Shown here: one piece after another, positions 26,615 to 35,446 of the stretch
How positions within the stretch are numbered: position 1 is the first letter of the stretch
Layout of the letters: the number at the start of each line of letters is the position of its first letter
Source: Polaribacter litorisediminis
Lineage (GTDB): Bacteria; Bacteroidota; Bacteroidia; Flavobacteriales; Flavobacteriaceae
Length of the DNA stretch: 64,000 nucleotides
Assembly: GCF_019968605.1 (NCBI RefSeq)
Contig: NZ_CP082966.1
Coordinates: 3,585,501-3,649,500, forward strand
Direction: 5' to 3'
Program-made: the position numbers and the translations under genes
Notes under the pieces: model-generated
What the model was told of the DNA's origin: nothing
Database searches by the model: none
Seen by the model: only the letters and a program-made list of their open reading frames with translations

Positions 26615-28690
26615 ATGAAAACACTTAAAAAAGTATTTCTTGTTTCTGCAATTGCCTCTTTGGGAATCGTTGCCTGTAAGCAAGAAAAACCAGAAGAAAA
26701 AACTCCTGGAATCGCCTTAGAAAATATGGATACAACTGTAAAACCTACAGACGATTTTTTTAGATATGTAAATGGCAATTGGATTGACAAAACAGAAATT
26801 CCAGATGATCAAACCTCTTGGGGTGGTTTTAATCAATTGCGAAAAAAAACAGATGCAGATGTTTTAGGGATTTTAAATACAGCTATCGAGGAAAGAAATT
26901 TTCCGAAGGTAAAAGACGCAAAAGGAAATGAAATAGATTCTGACCAAGAAAAGGCCGTTAATTATTACCAAACCATTATGGATACAGTGGCTAGAAATGC
27001 CCAAGGAAAAGAGCCTGTAATGCCTTTTTTAGCAAAAATAGAGGAAATTAAAACCAAAAAAGACGTAGAAACGTATTTAACAAAAATGGCGCCATACGGA
27101 GGTGGCAATTTCTATGGGTTTGGTGTTTATAACGATTTAAAAAACAGCAGTGAGTACGCAGGATATTTGGGCGCTGGAGGTTTAGGGATGACCAGAGATT
27201 ATTATGTGGATGAAAAAGTAGCGGATAAATTAGCAAAATATCAAGAATTTGTGGCAAAAATGTTGCAAGAATTTGGAGCTGATGAAACCACTGCAACTAA
27301 AAATGCCGCGACCATTGTTGCTTTTGAGAAAAGTTTAGCGGAGCCAATGATGACGAAAGAAGAACGAAGAGATACGCGTAAAATGTACAACCCAATGTCG
27401 GTTGAAGAACTTACAGAATTAGCTCCCGAAATAGATTGGAAAGCGCATTTAGTAGGAATTGGTGTTCCTGATATTGATAGAGTTATCGTTACAGACCCTG
27501 GTTATTTTAAAGCCATGAGTACTGTTTTTAAAGAGCGCTCTGTAGCCGATATAAAACTATTATTACGTTGGAGTACGATTAACAATTCTTTAGGGTTATT
27601 ATCAACCGATTTAGAAACTGCCAATTGGGAATTTTATAGCAAAGAGATGCGTGGGGCTAAAAAACAACGCGCAAGAGATGAACGTGCTTTAGGAAATTTA
27701 AATGGTGCTATTGGAGAAGCTTTAGGAAAGTTATATGTAGAAAAAATGTTTCCGCCAGAAGCAAAAGCAAAAGCAGAAGAAATGATTGACAATGTGATGC
27801 TTGGGTTTGAAGCTAGAATTGCCCAATTACCTTGGATGACCGAAGAAACGAAAGAAAAAGCCTTAGAAAAATTACATAAACTAACGGTTAAAATTGCGTA
27901 TCCTGATGTTTGGAAAGATTATTCTGAATTACAAGTAAAAGGACTAGAAAATGGCGGAAGTTATTTTGAAAATTCTATTAATGTTTCTCAATGGAATTAT
28001 TCCCAAAACATGGCTAAATTAGGAAAAGAAGTCGATAGAACGGAATGGGGAATGTCTCCACAAACCGTAAATGCTTACTTTAATCCGGTAAATAATGAGA
28101 TTGTTTTTCCTGCAGCAATTTTACAACCTCCTTTTTATGATTATAAAGCAGACGAAGCTGTAAATTATGGCGGAATTGGTGCGGTGATTGGACACGAAAT
28201 TTCACATAGTTTTGATGATTCTGGTGCTCGTTTTGATGGTGATGGAAACTTAAAAAATTGGTGGACAGAAAAAGATGCTGAAGCATTTAAAGTCGTTGGC
28301 GATCAATTAGTAAACCAATACAGTGATATTATTGCTATAGATAGCATGCATTTAAATGGAGCCTATACTTTAGGAGAAAATATTGGCGATTTGGGAGGTG
28401 TGCAAGCTGCTTATGAAGGTTTACAAATTTTCTTAAACAAAAACGGAAGGCCTGAAAACATTGACGGTTTTACTCCTGAACAACGTTTTTTCCTCTCTTG
28501 GGGAACCATTTGGAGAACTAAAATGCGTGATGAAGCGTTAAAAAACTTAATTATGACCGATACACATTCTCCAGGAATGTATAGAGCGTATATGCCTCTT
28601 AAAAACATTGATGCTTTTTACGCTGCTTTTGATGTGCAAGAAGGTGATAAAATGTACTTAAAACCAGATGATAGAGTAAAAATTTGGTAG
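26615..28690 (+). CDS. M13-family zinc metallopeptidase (neprilysin/PepO-like) lipoprotein
   Basis: A 691-aa peptidase with a lipoprotein signal (LVSAIASLGIVAC). It has the zinc site HEISH (527-531), the third ligand Glu588 in GENIGDLGG, and the substrate-binding strand NAYFNPVNNEIVFPAA. The N-terminal M13 domain (DDFFRYVNGNWID) is complete. It is predicted to be anchored on a membrane facing the periplasm or outside and to digest peptides, functionally next to the oligopeptidase upstream. A strong terminator follows. Confidence 0.94.
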   Translation: MKTLKKVFLVSAIASLGIVACKQEKPEEKTPGIALENMDTTVKPTDDFFRYVNGNWIDKTEIPDDQTSWGGFNQLRKKTDADVLGILNTAIEERNFPKVKDAKGNEIDSDQEKAVNYYQTIMDTVARNAQGKEPVMPFLAKIEEIKTKKDVETYLTKMAPYGGGNFYGFGVYNDLKNSSEYAGYLGAGGLGMTRDYYVDEKVADKLAKYQEFVAKMLQEFGADETTATKNAATIVAFEKSLAEPMMTKEERRDTRKMYNPMSVEELTELAPEIDWKAHLVGIGVPDIDRVIVTDPGYFKAMSTVFKERSVADIKLLLRWSTINNSLGLLSTDLETANWEFYSKEMRGAKKQRARDERALGNLNGAIGEALGKLYVEKMFPPEAKAKAEEMIDNVMLGFEARIAQLPWMTEETKEKALEKLHKLTVKIAYPDVWKDYSELQVKGLENGGSYFENSINVSQWNYSQNMAKLGKEVDRTEWGMSPQTVNAYFNPVNNEIVFPAAILQPPFYDYKADEAVNYGGIGAVIGHEISHSFDDSGARFDGDGNLKNWWTEKDAEAFKVVGDQLVNQYSDIIAIDSMHLNGAYTLGENIGDLGGVQAAYEGLQIFLNKNGRPENIDGFTPEQRFFLSWGTIWRTKMRDEALKNLIMTDTHSPGMYRAYMPLKNIDAFYAAFDVQEGDKMYLKPDDRVKIW

Positions 28691-28720
28691 CGAATTATTG
28701 CTACAAATTCTTTTAAAATA

Positions 28721-28757
28721 AAAAGCATTCAAGATTTCTCTTGAATGCTTTTTTTGC
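28721..28757 (+). terminator. rho-independent terminator after the M13 peptidase gene
   Basis: A 14-bp perfect stem AAAAGCATTCAAGA / TCTTGAATGCTTTT with a 4-nt loop, followed by further Ts, 30 bp after the stop codon. Textbook intrinsic terminator. Confidence 0.9.
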
Positions 28758-29062
28758 TTCAAATGAACTAAAAATCATCAGAAATATTGTCTATAATTTC
28801 AACTTTTTAAAAGTGATTTTTTTTGCAAAAATCCGCAAGTAATACTAAATTATTTATCCTACTTTTGCTTCAATTACGAATGTATATTTTAAGTATCATT
28901 GCATTTCAAAATCAACAATAAAAGCATATAACAGATTAATTCTATTATTCTTTTCTAATTACGCTCTGTGTTTAGACGGCATAAAATCTAACAAAAATCA
29001 TAGAATACTTTAAATGGTCTTTATACATTGCAAGTTTCTATTTTTATATCAAAAAAGAATAC
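28758..29062. other. 305-bp intergenic region before the secreted-protein cluster
   Basis: AT-rich, with no open frame worth calling. It contains TACTTTTGC at 28860-28868, an exact extended -7 box on the plus strand, about 195 bp upstream of the first gene; such a promoter would give a long leader. No hairpin of note lies between it and the gene. Confidence 0.45.
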
Positions 29063-29524
29063 ATGAAAAAACAGATACTCATAGCATCCCTTTTATGTGT
29101 TGCACAAGCTTTGTGCTCGCAAGAAACCATTCCTGCTTCTGGAGGAGAAAGCACAGGAACAACTGGATCAGTAAGTTACACAGTTGGTCAAATTTTTTAC
29201 ACGACTCATGGAGCTATCGCGCAAGGAGCGCAGCAAGCTTATGAGTTTCAAACATTGAGCAATCCTGAACTGACCACAGTAAGTTTAGCAGTATCCACGT
29301 TTCCAAACCCTACTTCAGATGATATTGTGCTTAAAATATCCGATAGTCCTTTAAAAAATTTAGAGTACTTTCTTTTTGACTTGAATGGAAAATTGATTGC
29401 GAAAGGACAAATTTCAAAGACAGAGACACCCATTAAAATGCAGCAAGCATCCATCGGCATTTATCATCTAAAAGTAACTCAAAAACAAAAAGTTTTAAAA
29501 TCGTTTAAAATCATTAAAAAGTAA
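29063..29524 (+). CDS. secreted protein with T9SS type A sorting domain
   Basis: A 153-aa protein: signal peptide (QILIASLLCVAQALCSQ), a short Gly/Ser/Thr segment SGGESTGTTGSVSYTVGQIF common in small flavobacterial T9SS cargo, and a C-terminal sorting domain (VSTFPNPTSDDIVLKI ... LKVTQKQKVLKSFKIIKK). T9SS would export it to the cell surface. It is 5 bp from the next gene and probably co-transcribed with it. Role unknown; it may be a surface adapter for the following two proteins. Confidence 0.8.
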   Translation: MKKQILIASLLCVAQALCSQETIPASGGESTGTTGSVSYTVGQIFYTTHGAIAQGAQQAYEFQTLSNPELTTVSLAVSTFPNPTSDDIVLKISDSPLKNLEYFLFDLNGKLIAKGQISKTETPIKMQQASIGIYHLKVTQKQKVLKSFKIIKK

Positions 29525-29529
29525 ATACT

Positions 29530-30300
29530 ATGAAGAAATTTTTCCCTCAACTAGTAGTAGCCTTCTTAATTACAGCGAGCGCCTTTTCCCAATCGCCAGA
29601 AAAAATGAGTTACCAAGCAGTGGTAAGAGACGCTAACAATACCTTAGTAACTTCCCAAATTATAGGAATGCAAATTAGCATCTTACAAGGCGAAACATCG
29701 GTGTATACTGAGACACAAACACCCACAACCAATACCAATGGTTTAGTGAGTTTAGAAATAGGCACAGGTACCATCATAAATGGCAATTTTACTGAGATAG
29801 ATTGGGCAAATGGCATCTATTTTATAAAAACAGAGATTGACGTAACAGGTGGCACTACCTACACCCTATCAGCAACCACCCAATTATTAAGTGTTCCTTA
29901 TGCACTGCACGCAAAAACAGCAGAACGTATTGAAGGAAATCTGTACTTAAATGCAAATTCAACAGTGCAATTAACAGGAGTTATCAGTAATGATATTCAT
30001 GCATTAACCTCAAGCGGAGGCACTATTTCATGGACGGGAACCGAAGGAAATTTATACAGAATTGTATTAACTGAAGACGCTATACTTCAAAATCCAACGA
30101 ATCCCATTACAGGCGCTACCTATATGTTTTTAATAAATCAAGATGCGTCTGGACTATGGACATTAGATTATGATGATAAATTTTTGTTTCCAGATGGTAT
30201 AGACCCGGTCATAGATTTCAACGCTCACTCCAAAAACTTAATGACGACTATTTTTGATGGGACTGACTTTTTAGTGGTATCTATAAAAAACTTTTTATAG
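29530..30300 (+). CDS. secreted collar/stalk-like protein, 256 aa
   Basis: A signal peptide (FPQLVVAFLITASAFSQ) is followed by PEKMSYQAVVRDANNTLVTS, then YTETQTPTTNTNGLV, IDWANGIYFIKTE and LSVPYALHAKTAE, a beta-rich N-terminal domain repeated in many Bacteroidota surface proteins, often followed by collagen-like or tail-collar parts. The remaining ~110 residues are a beta-rich domain I do not recognise. No T9SS sorting tail is visible. It is 3 bp from the deacetylase-like gene. Confidence 0.65.
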   Translation: MKKFFPQLVVAFLITASAFSQSPEKMSYQAVVRDANNTLVTSQIIGMQISILQGETSVYTETQTPTTNTNGLVSLEIGTGTIINGNFTEIDWANGIYFIKTEIDVTGGTTYTLSATTQLLSVPYALHAKTAERIEGNLYLNANSTVQLTGVISNDIHALTSSGGTISWTGTEGNLYRIVLTEDAILQNPTNPITGATYMFLINQDASGLWTLDYDDKFLFPDGIDPVIDFNAHSKNLMTTIFDGTDFLVVSIKNFL

Positions 30301-30303
30301 AAC

Positions 30304-32289
30304 ATGAAAAAAATATCATCTCTATTTTTAATATTCAGTTCCTTCGTCTATTCGCAAGGAATCAATTCTGGGTTATTTTTTTCACAAGCAGCAGCAAATT
30401 CAAGCAAGGCAAAAAAAGTAATTATTACTTTTGATGCGCCTCCGAATACAGTAAATGTAAAAACCTCATACTATAAATACAATAAAGAATTTGCATTTTC
30501 TTTTGGAATGGATGATGGCTTAATTGGTGCCTATAATACGGCTGTGCCCTTATTTACTGGGGGAACGGTGATTCATCAAGATGGGCTTACAGAAGGATAT
30601 CCTGGTTTATTTTATTCAGATGGCGCGGGTACTACTATTCCTTTTGCCGCCACGATGAATGTTAATATGAAGAATATAGGGGTTTCAGCCGGAGCCAACA
30701 TGAGTGAGGCCATGCTAAGAGATGCTTATATAAAAGGCTTTGCATTAACCAATCATGGATTTACACCAAGAACCCAGTTTGATCTTGATGGTTGGGACGA
30801 TGACCCGGTGATTAGAGACCAGCAAATTAGGTATGAAATAGAAGAAAACTACAACCAACTAAAAGCGGTTATAGGCATCAAGATTGACAATTTTACAGCG
30901 CCTAGTAATGATGATTCCTATCATGCCATTACCACTCAAATGAAGACTGATGGTTTTCTAAAAATTGTGAACAACATCGGCAACCCAAGCAGAGACAAAG
31001 GGCATGATTTTACTGCCGAATATTGGATGGCTAATGAGGCTACTCGCTGGTTTTCAAGAGATTTTACCATTTGGACAGAGGGTGCTGTAAATAAAACCCC
31101 AAGTGATTTTGATTTTATAAATACCAAACTAGCTGCTGTAGGCAATGAGCATGCATGGTTTACACTTGGCGTGCATAATGTAGATATCAGTGAAACCGGT
31201 TCTACCGGTGGAGCCTCTTTAAAATACCTTGATTTTAAATATGTGATGGAAGGTTTAGAATTAAATTACGGTATTAAAGGAGCCGATAATATCTGGATGG
31301 CTCCTATTAACATGGTCTATGAATACTTAATTTCGGCGAGAGATGCGAGCTATTCGGTGCATACCGTTGGCAATAAAGCCACGATATCGTTTAACTTTTC
31401 AGCCGTAAATCCAAAGTTTTTAGAACACGCTTTGTCTTTAATTGTAGACGCAGATACCAATATTACGAACATCGCTTATGAAGGATTCGATGTACATTCT
31501 TCGAAAATAAATTATCAAAATTTAGGCAATCATACCGCATTGATTAATGTTGCGTATCAACCACCTTACCATGCCACTGCGTATCAAAGATTAGAGGCTG
31601 TCGTAGCAGTAAACTCTGTGAAAGCTACTCTATCGCAATCAGATCTTGAGTATGCACAAGGATTGGTAAATGCGCTACCTCCGGGAAACTTTAAAGAAGG
31701 TCTTGCTGCAGATTTAGAGAATATTAAGGTAGTATTAGGTTCGGTAGTCATAAAAATAGATTTTGGGAGAAGTCTGCATAGTTATATCTCTCCTTATCCA
31801 TGGAATAATCTAGCCACACCAGACGCACCAGGGCACTTAGCCGGCGCTAAATTGACAAATATGGATACTACTACTTCAACAAAATCAGGCATAGATTTAG
31901 AAGTAATAGCGCCGTTTGAAAATTATGACGCTAATTTTTCTGGAACGAATGGAGATCCTCAAGCCAACTTCCCATTTGAGGCAGAAAGAGACTGTTTTAA
32001 AACACCTGCGGGCCTTACATCTACATTAAGACTCACCAATTTAAATGAAAATAAGGTATATGACTTCACCGCTTTTTCTTCAAGAAATGTTATCGGAACT
32101 GCTACTGAAATAACAATTAATGGAGAAACAGTAACCATAGATCATAAAAAGAATTTATATGACCTTGTTTCTATAAACAACGTGGTTCCGAATGCTGGCG
32201 GAATCTTAGAGATACACATAAAAGGTACCGGATCAAGTAATGTTCATGGTTTTTTAAATGTTTTACAAATTACAGAGAAAAACCCTTAG
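30304..32289 (+). CDS. diverged polysaccharide deacetylase (CE4-like) with C-terminal jelly-roll-like domain
   Basis: A 661-aa secreted protein (signal KKISSLFLIFSSFVYSQG). Residues ~55-130 carry FAFSFGMDDGLIGAYNTA and GLFYSDGAGTTIPFAA, matching the NodB/CE4 family seen in Bacteroidota (FSFTMDDG, GLFYTDGCG). The metal-binding motif, usually NHSW(T/S)H, reads TNHGFTPR, so only the first His remains. The C-terminal ~170 residues (VIKIDFGRSLHSYISPYPWN onward) look like a beta-sandwich binding domain. If active it would remove acetyl groups from a surface or environmental polysaccharide, but the lost His leaves catalysis uncertain. Last gene of the three-gene secreted cluster. Confidence 0.65.
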   Translation: MKKISSLFLIFSSFVYSQGINSGLFFSQAAANSSKAKKVIITFDAPPNTVNVKTSYYKYNKEFAFSFGMDDGLIGAYNTAVPLFTGGTVIHQDGLTEGYPGLFYSDGAGTTIPFAATMNVNMKNIGVSAGANMSEAMLRDAYIKGFALTNHGFTPRTQFDLDGWDDDPVIRDQQIRYEIEENYNQLKAVIGIKIDNFTAPSNDDSYHAITTQMKTDGFLKIVNNIGNPSRDKGHDFTAEYWMANEATRWFSRDFTIWTEGAVNKTPSDFDFINTKLAAVGNEHAWFTLGVHNVDISETGSTGGASLKYLDFKYVMEGLELNYGIKGADNIWMAPINMVYEYLISARDASYSVHTVGNKATISFNFSAVNPKFLEHALSLIVDADTNITNIAYEGFDVHSSKINYQNLGNHTALINVAYQPPYHATAYQRLEAVVAVNSVKATLSQSDLEYAQGLVNALPPGNFKEGLAADLENIKVVLGSVVIKIDFGRSLHSYISPYPWNNLATPDAPGHLAGAKLTNMDTTTSTKSGIDLEVIAPFENYDANFSGTNGDPQANFPFEAERDCFKTPAGLTSTLRLTNLNENKVYDFTAFSSRNVIGTATEITINGETVTIDHKKNLYDLVSINNVVPNAGGILEIHIKGTGSSNVHGFLNVLQITEKNP

Positions 32290-32360
32290 TAATACTATCT
32301 ACAACTTCAGTTTACCTTAATAAACATTTAAAGGGTTAATCTAAAAGAACAAAAGCACCT

Positions 32361-32401
32361 GTTTTATCAAGAAACAACGAAATATAAACAGGATGTTTAT
32401 T
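32361..32401. repeat. direct repeat with palindromic core, left copy
   Basis: Shares GTTTTATCAAGA-like sequence and the 22-bp AAATATAAACAGGATGTTTATT (32380-32401) with 33649-33690. The core ATAAACA-GGA-TGTTTAT is a perfect 7-bp inverted repeat. The two copies flank the toxin-antitoxin module. Confidence 0.85.
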
Positions 32402-32478
32402 ACTTCTAAATCTGTGTTGGCCGTATGCAATGAAATTCGTCAATTAAAGAAAAATAGAAAATTAAATTGGTTATTTTG

Positions 32479-32486
32479 TATCTTTG
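32479..32486 (+). promoter_or_regulatory. candidate promoter of the toxin-antitoxin module
   Basis: TATCTTTG is an exact TAnnTTTG box, 26 bp upstream of the preferred antitoxin start at 32513 and only 8 bp from the other candidate at 32495. This favours the later start. It lies between the direct-repeat palindrome and the gene. Confidence 0.45.
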
Positions 32487-32512
32487 ATGAAAAGATGAAA
32501 AGCTATATAAAA

Positions 32513-32746
32513 ATGAACTTAGAAGCTCGAAAAATAGAATTTGTACAAGAATTTTTAAAACTTCAAAATGAAGAAGTAGTTTTGCGTCTTGAACAAATTT
32601 TGAAAAAAGAGAAAAAAACCTCAAACGATAGCATATTTAAACCTATGACTCAAGATGAACTGAATAAAAGAATTGACAAATCGGAATCTGATTTCCGAAA
32701 TAATCGATTTAAAAATAGTTCTGAACTTTTAGCCAAATACGAATAA
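32513..32746 (+). CDS. antitoxin of a ParE/RelE-type toxin-antitoxin module
   Basis: A 77-aa protein from the ATG at 32513. MNLEARKIEFVQEFLKLQNE and a LxxLEQILKKEKK helix are typical of Bacteroidota antitoxins that pair with ParE-like toxins; the C-terminal part (MTQDELNKRIDKSESDF) would wrap the toxin. The open frame extends upstream to 32393 but the extra residues are atypical and the promoter lies inside them. Its stop overlaps the toxin ATG (TAATG). The toxin next door is broken, so this antitoxin appears to be orphaned. Confidence 0.75.
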   Translation: MNLEARKIEFVQEFLKLQNEEVVLRLEQILKKEKKTSNDSIFKPMTQDELNKRIDKSESDFRNNRFKNSSELLAKYE

Positions 32747-33064
32747 TGACTTTGAAAATTATTTGGTCTGAATTTGCTGAAACTCAACTTGACGAAATTT
32801 ACCAATATTACGAAAAGAAAGCAAGTCCAAGAATTGCAAAAAAACTTCTTAAAGAAATTCATTAACAAACCAGATAAATTATTGCAATCACCATTAATTG
32901 GACAATAAGAAGAGTTTCTTAGACAAAGAAATAATGTTTATCGTTATTTAGTATTCAAAAACTATAAACTAATTTATTCATTAGATTCAAAAAATGGATT
33001 TATAAAAATTGCTGACGTTTTTGACACCCGACAAAATCCACTTAAAATTAAAAGAGCGAAGTAA
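32746..33064 (+). pseudogene. decayed ParE/RelE-type toxin
   Basis: The ATG overlaps the antitoxin stop. The frame runs 39 codons (KIIWSEFAETQLDEIYQYYE...) to a TAA at 32863. One base later the homology resumes (NKPDKLLQSPLIGQ), is broken by an in-frame TAA at 32906-32908, then continues RQRNNVYRYLVFKNYKLIYS and DVFDTRQNP to a stop at 33062. Removing a single C at 32860 restores the first break. Full length would be ~105 aa, normal for ParE. Two independent lesions mean the toxin is inactive. Confidence 0.88.
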
Positions 33065-33290
33065 TTGCCAGTTGACAATAACTAAGCATATGGTGTTCCG
33101 ACCTGTGCCGTGTTTCGGTATAGGCCAACGATATATGCCTTGTTTACTCATCTATTGCTAAGGATAAGGGGGTAATTGACAGTTTGGGATTGGTTTTTAA
33201 AAGAAGGGTGGCTGTGGTAAGGAAGTTTTTTTAATATTTCTATTATATTCAAGCTCTATTTATGATGCTTTCTAATAACTTATTCTTAGA

Positions 33291-33376
33291 CAACGCTCAG
33301 ATAAAAACTAAATAACAAAGGAAAACTAAGTAGAACATAAAAAGCATTATACAAAATAAGCCGTACAAAATGTATA
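33291..33376. repeat. ~88-bp intergenic repeat, copy 1
   Basis: Starts CAACGCT, contains CTAAATAACAAAGGAAAAC, AGAAC and ATAAGCCGTAC, and ends AAAATGTATA. It aligns along its length with 37510-37599 apart from a 4-nt insertion and scattered changes. It lies upstream of the GHKL-metallopeptidase gene; copy 2 lies downstream of the nuclease-like gene. Confidence 0.85.
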
Positions 33377-33648
33377 GCTTTTTTTTGCTTATTTAGAATA
33401 TTCCCGTTCACTTCTTTGTTGGTTTTCATGATAATCAGTAGTCCCTTTATCTGAATTTTAAAAGATTTTAAAAGATTTTAAAAAAATTGCCCAGATTACG
33501 GAAACCCGTAAAGAATATTAAATTATTGATGGTAGGTTTGAAAAAAATCAGGAATCATGTATTGTGATGTAATTTCAATTTATGTACATGAAGTTGTTAT
33601 ATTCCAGCGTATGATCAAGTTACATTACTTGCACCAATATACAAAGGA

Positions 33649-33690
33649 TTTTATCAAGAGGAAAAACCAAATATAAACAGGATGTTTATT
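33649..33690. repeat. direct repeat with palindromic core, right copy
   Basis: TTTTATCAAGA at 33649-33659 and AAATATAAACAGGATGTTTATT at 33669-33690, the same as the left copy 1.29 kb away; the space between the two blocks differs by 2 bp. It ends 33 bp before the GHKL-metallopeptidase start. Confidence 0.85.
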
Positions 33691-33723
33691 CTAACATAAC
33701 ATATTGTAGCCAATGCTAAAGAA

Positions 33724-35217
33724 ATGAAGAAATTTGATTTAAACATTGAACAAATTCTAGAAAATTGGGAAACATATCACGCAATTCGTGAAATAATATC
33801 CAATGCACTAGATGAAAAATTACTGACTGCCACTGATGAAGTTGAGATAAATAAAGAGAATGATGTGTGGATTATACGTGATTTCGGTAGAGGAATTAAA
33901 TATAATCATTTAACTCAAAATGAAAATAAAGAAAAGCTATCAAATGATAATGTAATTGGCAGGTTTGGAATTGGATTAAAAGATGCTTTAGCGACATTTG
34001 AGAGAAATAAAGTTAAAGTAGAAATAATATCAAAATTTAATCGAATTACCATTTCAAAATCAAAAAAACAAGATTTTGAAGATTTATTCACTCTTCACGC
34101 AATTATAGAAGATTCAGCTAAACCAAATTTCATCGGTACAGAATTTAAATTAGTGGGCATAAATGACTTGGATATTGAAAAAGCAAAAAAATTATTTTTA
34201 AAATTCTCTGGAGACAATATTATAGAAACTACAGAACAAGGACAGATAGTTTCCAAAAGTAGTGATAAAGGAAGTATTTATGTAAATGGAGTGAAAGTAG
34301 CAGAGGAAGAAAATTTTTTATTCAGTTACAACATCACTAAATTAAACTCTTCTTTAAAAAAATCATTAAACAGAGAACGAACAAATGTTGGTCGAACTGC
34401 ATATACTAATTCTGTTAAGAAAATATTATTAAATGCAAAATCAAAAGGTGTCGCTGAAATTCTAGCAGATGACTTAACAAATATAAACATTGGAACTGCC
34501 CACGATGAATTATTATGGATAGATGTCCAAGAACATTCTGTAAAGATTCTAAATCAATTAGGGAAATATCTATTTGTAACTTCTTTCGAAGCAATGCAAT
34601 TTCCAGATATGATTGACCAAGCTAAAAACAACGGGAATAAAATTATCATCATTCCCGAAAACTTAAAATATAAAATTAATGATTCCATAGATTTATCAGG
34701 AAACCCTATTAATGATTTAGGACAATTCGTTGATGATTACAATGATAGCTTTGAATTTAACTTTATCGAGCCGAGTGCACTAAATTCAAGGGAAAAAATT
34801 ATTTATGATTCTACCAATAAAATAATTGATTTATTCGGTGGATTACCAAATCAAGTAAAATCAATAAAAATTTCATCAACAATGAGAACAGATTTTTTTA
34901 GCGAAAATGAAACTTTAGGACTTTGGAATGGAGAGCTAAAATCAATAATAATTTCTAGAAAAACATTAAAATCACTAAAAAGTTATTCCGGTACTTTAAT
35001 TCACGAGTTGATTCACGCGAAAACTGGTTATGACGATGTTACAAGAGAATTTGAAACATCTCTAACAAATTCAATAGGTGAACTATGTGAAAAATTAATT
35101 CGTAACGAAAAAGCGAAGGGCACAAAGCCGTATAAAAGTAATGCCGGGGATTTTACTAAATCAGAAACTAATTCTAATAAGAAAAATAAATCTTGGCTGA
35201 ATAGGCTATTTTCTTAA
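33724..35217 (+). CDS. GHKL ATPase fused to a zincin-type metallopeptidase domain
   Basis: A 497-aa protein. The N-terminal third is a GHKL/Hsp90-like ATP-binding domain: N-box REIISNALDE (Glu23, Asn27), DFGRGI (Asp53, Gly55, Gly57) and GRFGIGLKDAL (79-89). After a ~300-residue middle region comes a zinc-protease motif HELIH (427-431) in SGTLIHELIHAKTGYDDVTREFE, with acidic residues downstream as possible third ligand. The C-terminus is charged and low-complexity. ATP-driven sensors fused to proteases recur in bacterial conflict systems; an ATP-gated peptidase effector is my inference. It lies in an accessory module bracketed by repeats, with a zinc-ribbon protein and a nuclease-like protein downstream. 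Confidence 0.85.
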   Translation: MKKFDLNIEQILENWETYHAIREIISNALDEKLLTATDEVEINKENDVWIIRDFGRGIKYNHLTQNENKEKLSNDNVIGRFGIGLKDALATFERNKVKVEIISKFNRITISKSKKQDFEDLFTLHAIIEDSAKPNFIGTEFKLVGINDLDIEKAKKLFLKFSGDNIIETTEQGQIVSKSSDKGSIYVNGVKVAEEENFLFSYNITKLNSSLKKSLNRERTNVGRTAYTNSVKKILLNAKSKGVAEILADDLTNINIGTAHDELLWIDVQEHSVKILNQLGKYLFVTSFEAMQFPDMIDQAKNNGNKIIIIPENLKYKINDSIDLSGNPINDLGQFVDDYNDSFEFNFIEPSALNSREKIIYDSTNKIIDLFGGLPNQVKSIKISSTMRTDFFSENETLGLWNGELKSIIISRKTLKSLKSYSGTLIHELIHAKTGYDDVTREFETSLTNSIGELCEKLIRNEKAKGTKPYKSNAGDFTKSETNSNKKNKSWLNRLFS

Positions 35218-35220
35218 AAA

Positions 35221-35356
35221 TGCCACTACTCTTATACGTATTCCAAATGATTGCAATCTAAGAAGATATACAAGAACATTAACATATAATGAAAGAAGAG
35301 GAATTTTAGATGTACTAGACGGTTATGATGTTCTTGAATCAGGAATTAAAAATTAA
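35221..35356 (+). pseudogene. possible gene remnant after the GHKL-metallopeptidase gene
   Basis: A frame with protein-like composition but no start codon (ATTLIRIPNDCNLRRYTRTL, then NERRGILDVLDGYDVLES) ends at a TAA at 35354-35356. It begins just after the stop of the preceding gene in another frame. It could be the tail of a lost neighbour. I cannot name the family; weak evidence. Confidence 0.3.
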
Positions 35357-35446
35357 CATGAAGTAAAGTAAGTAACAACTTTAGCAAATATTACCCGGAA
35401 ATTCTCAAAACCAACCTAAATTAAAAATTTTAAACGAAAAATAAAT

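Larger units (their letters stand above)
33065..33723. other. 659-bp non-coding stretch with repeats
   Basis: No gene is supportable. It contains a GGCCAACGATATATGCC segment (33121 on), copy 1 of the ~88-bp intergenic repeat (33291-33376), a triple TTTTAAAAGA-type microrepeat near 33455-33485, and the right copy of the palindromic direct repeat (33649-33690). A 39-codon frame from ~33555 (MYCDVISIYVHEVV) ends inside that direct repeat; it may be a coding remnant. Confidence 0.6.

Noticed and set aside
32863..32908. Stop-codon recoding in the ParE toxin
   Set aside because: One break is a frameshift and all other genes use TAA as a normal stop, so decay is the simpler explanation.
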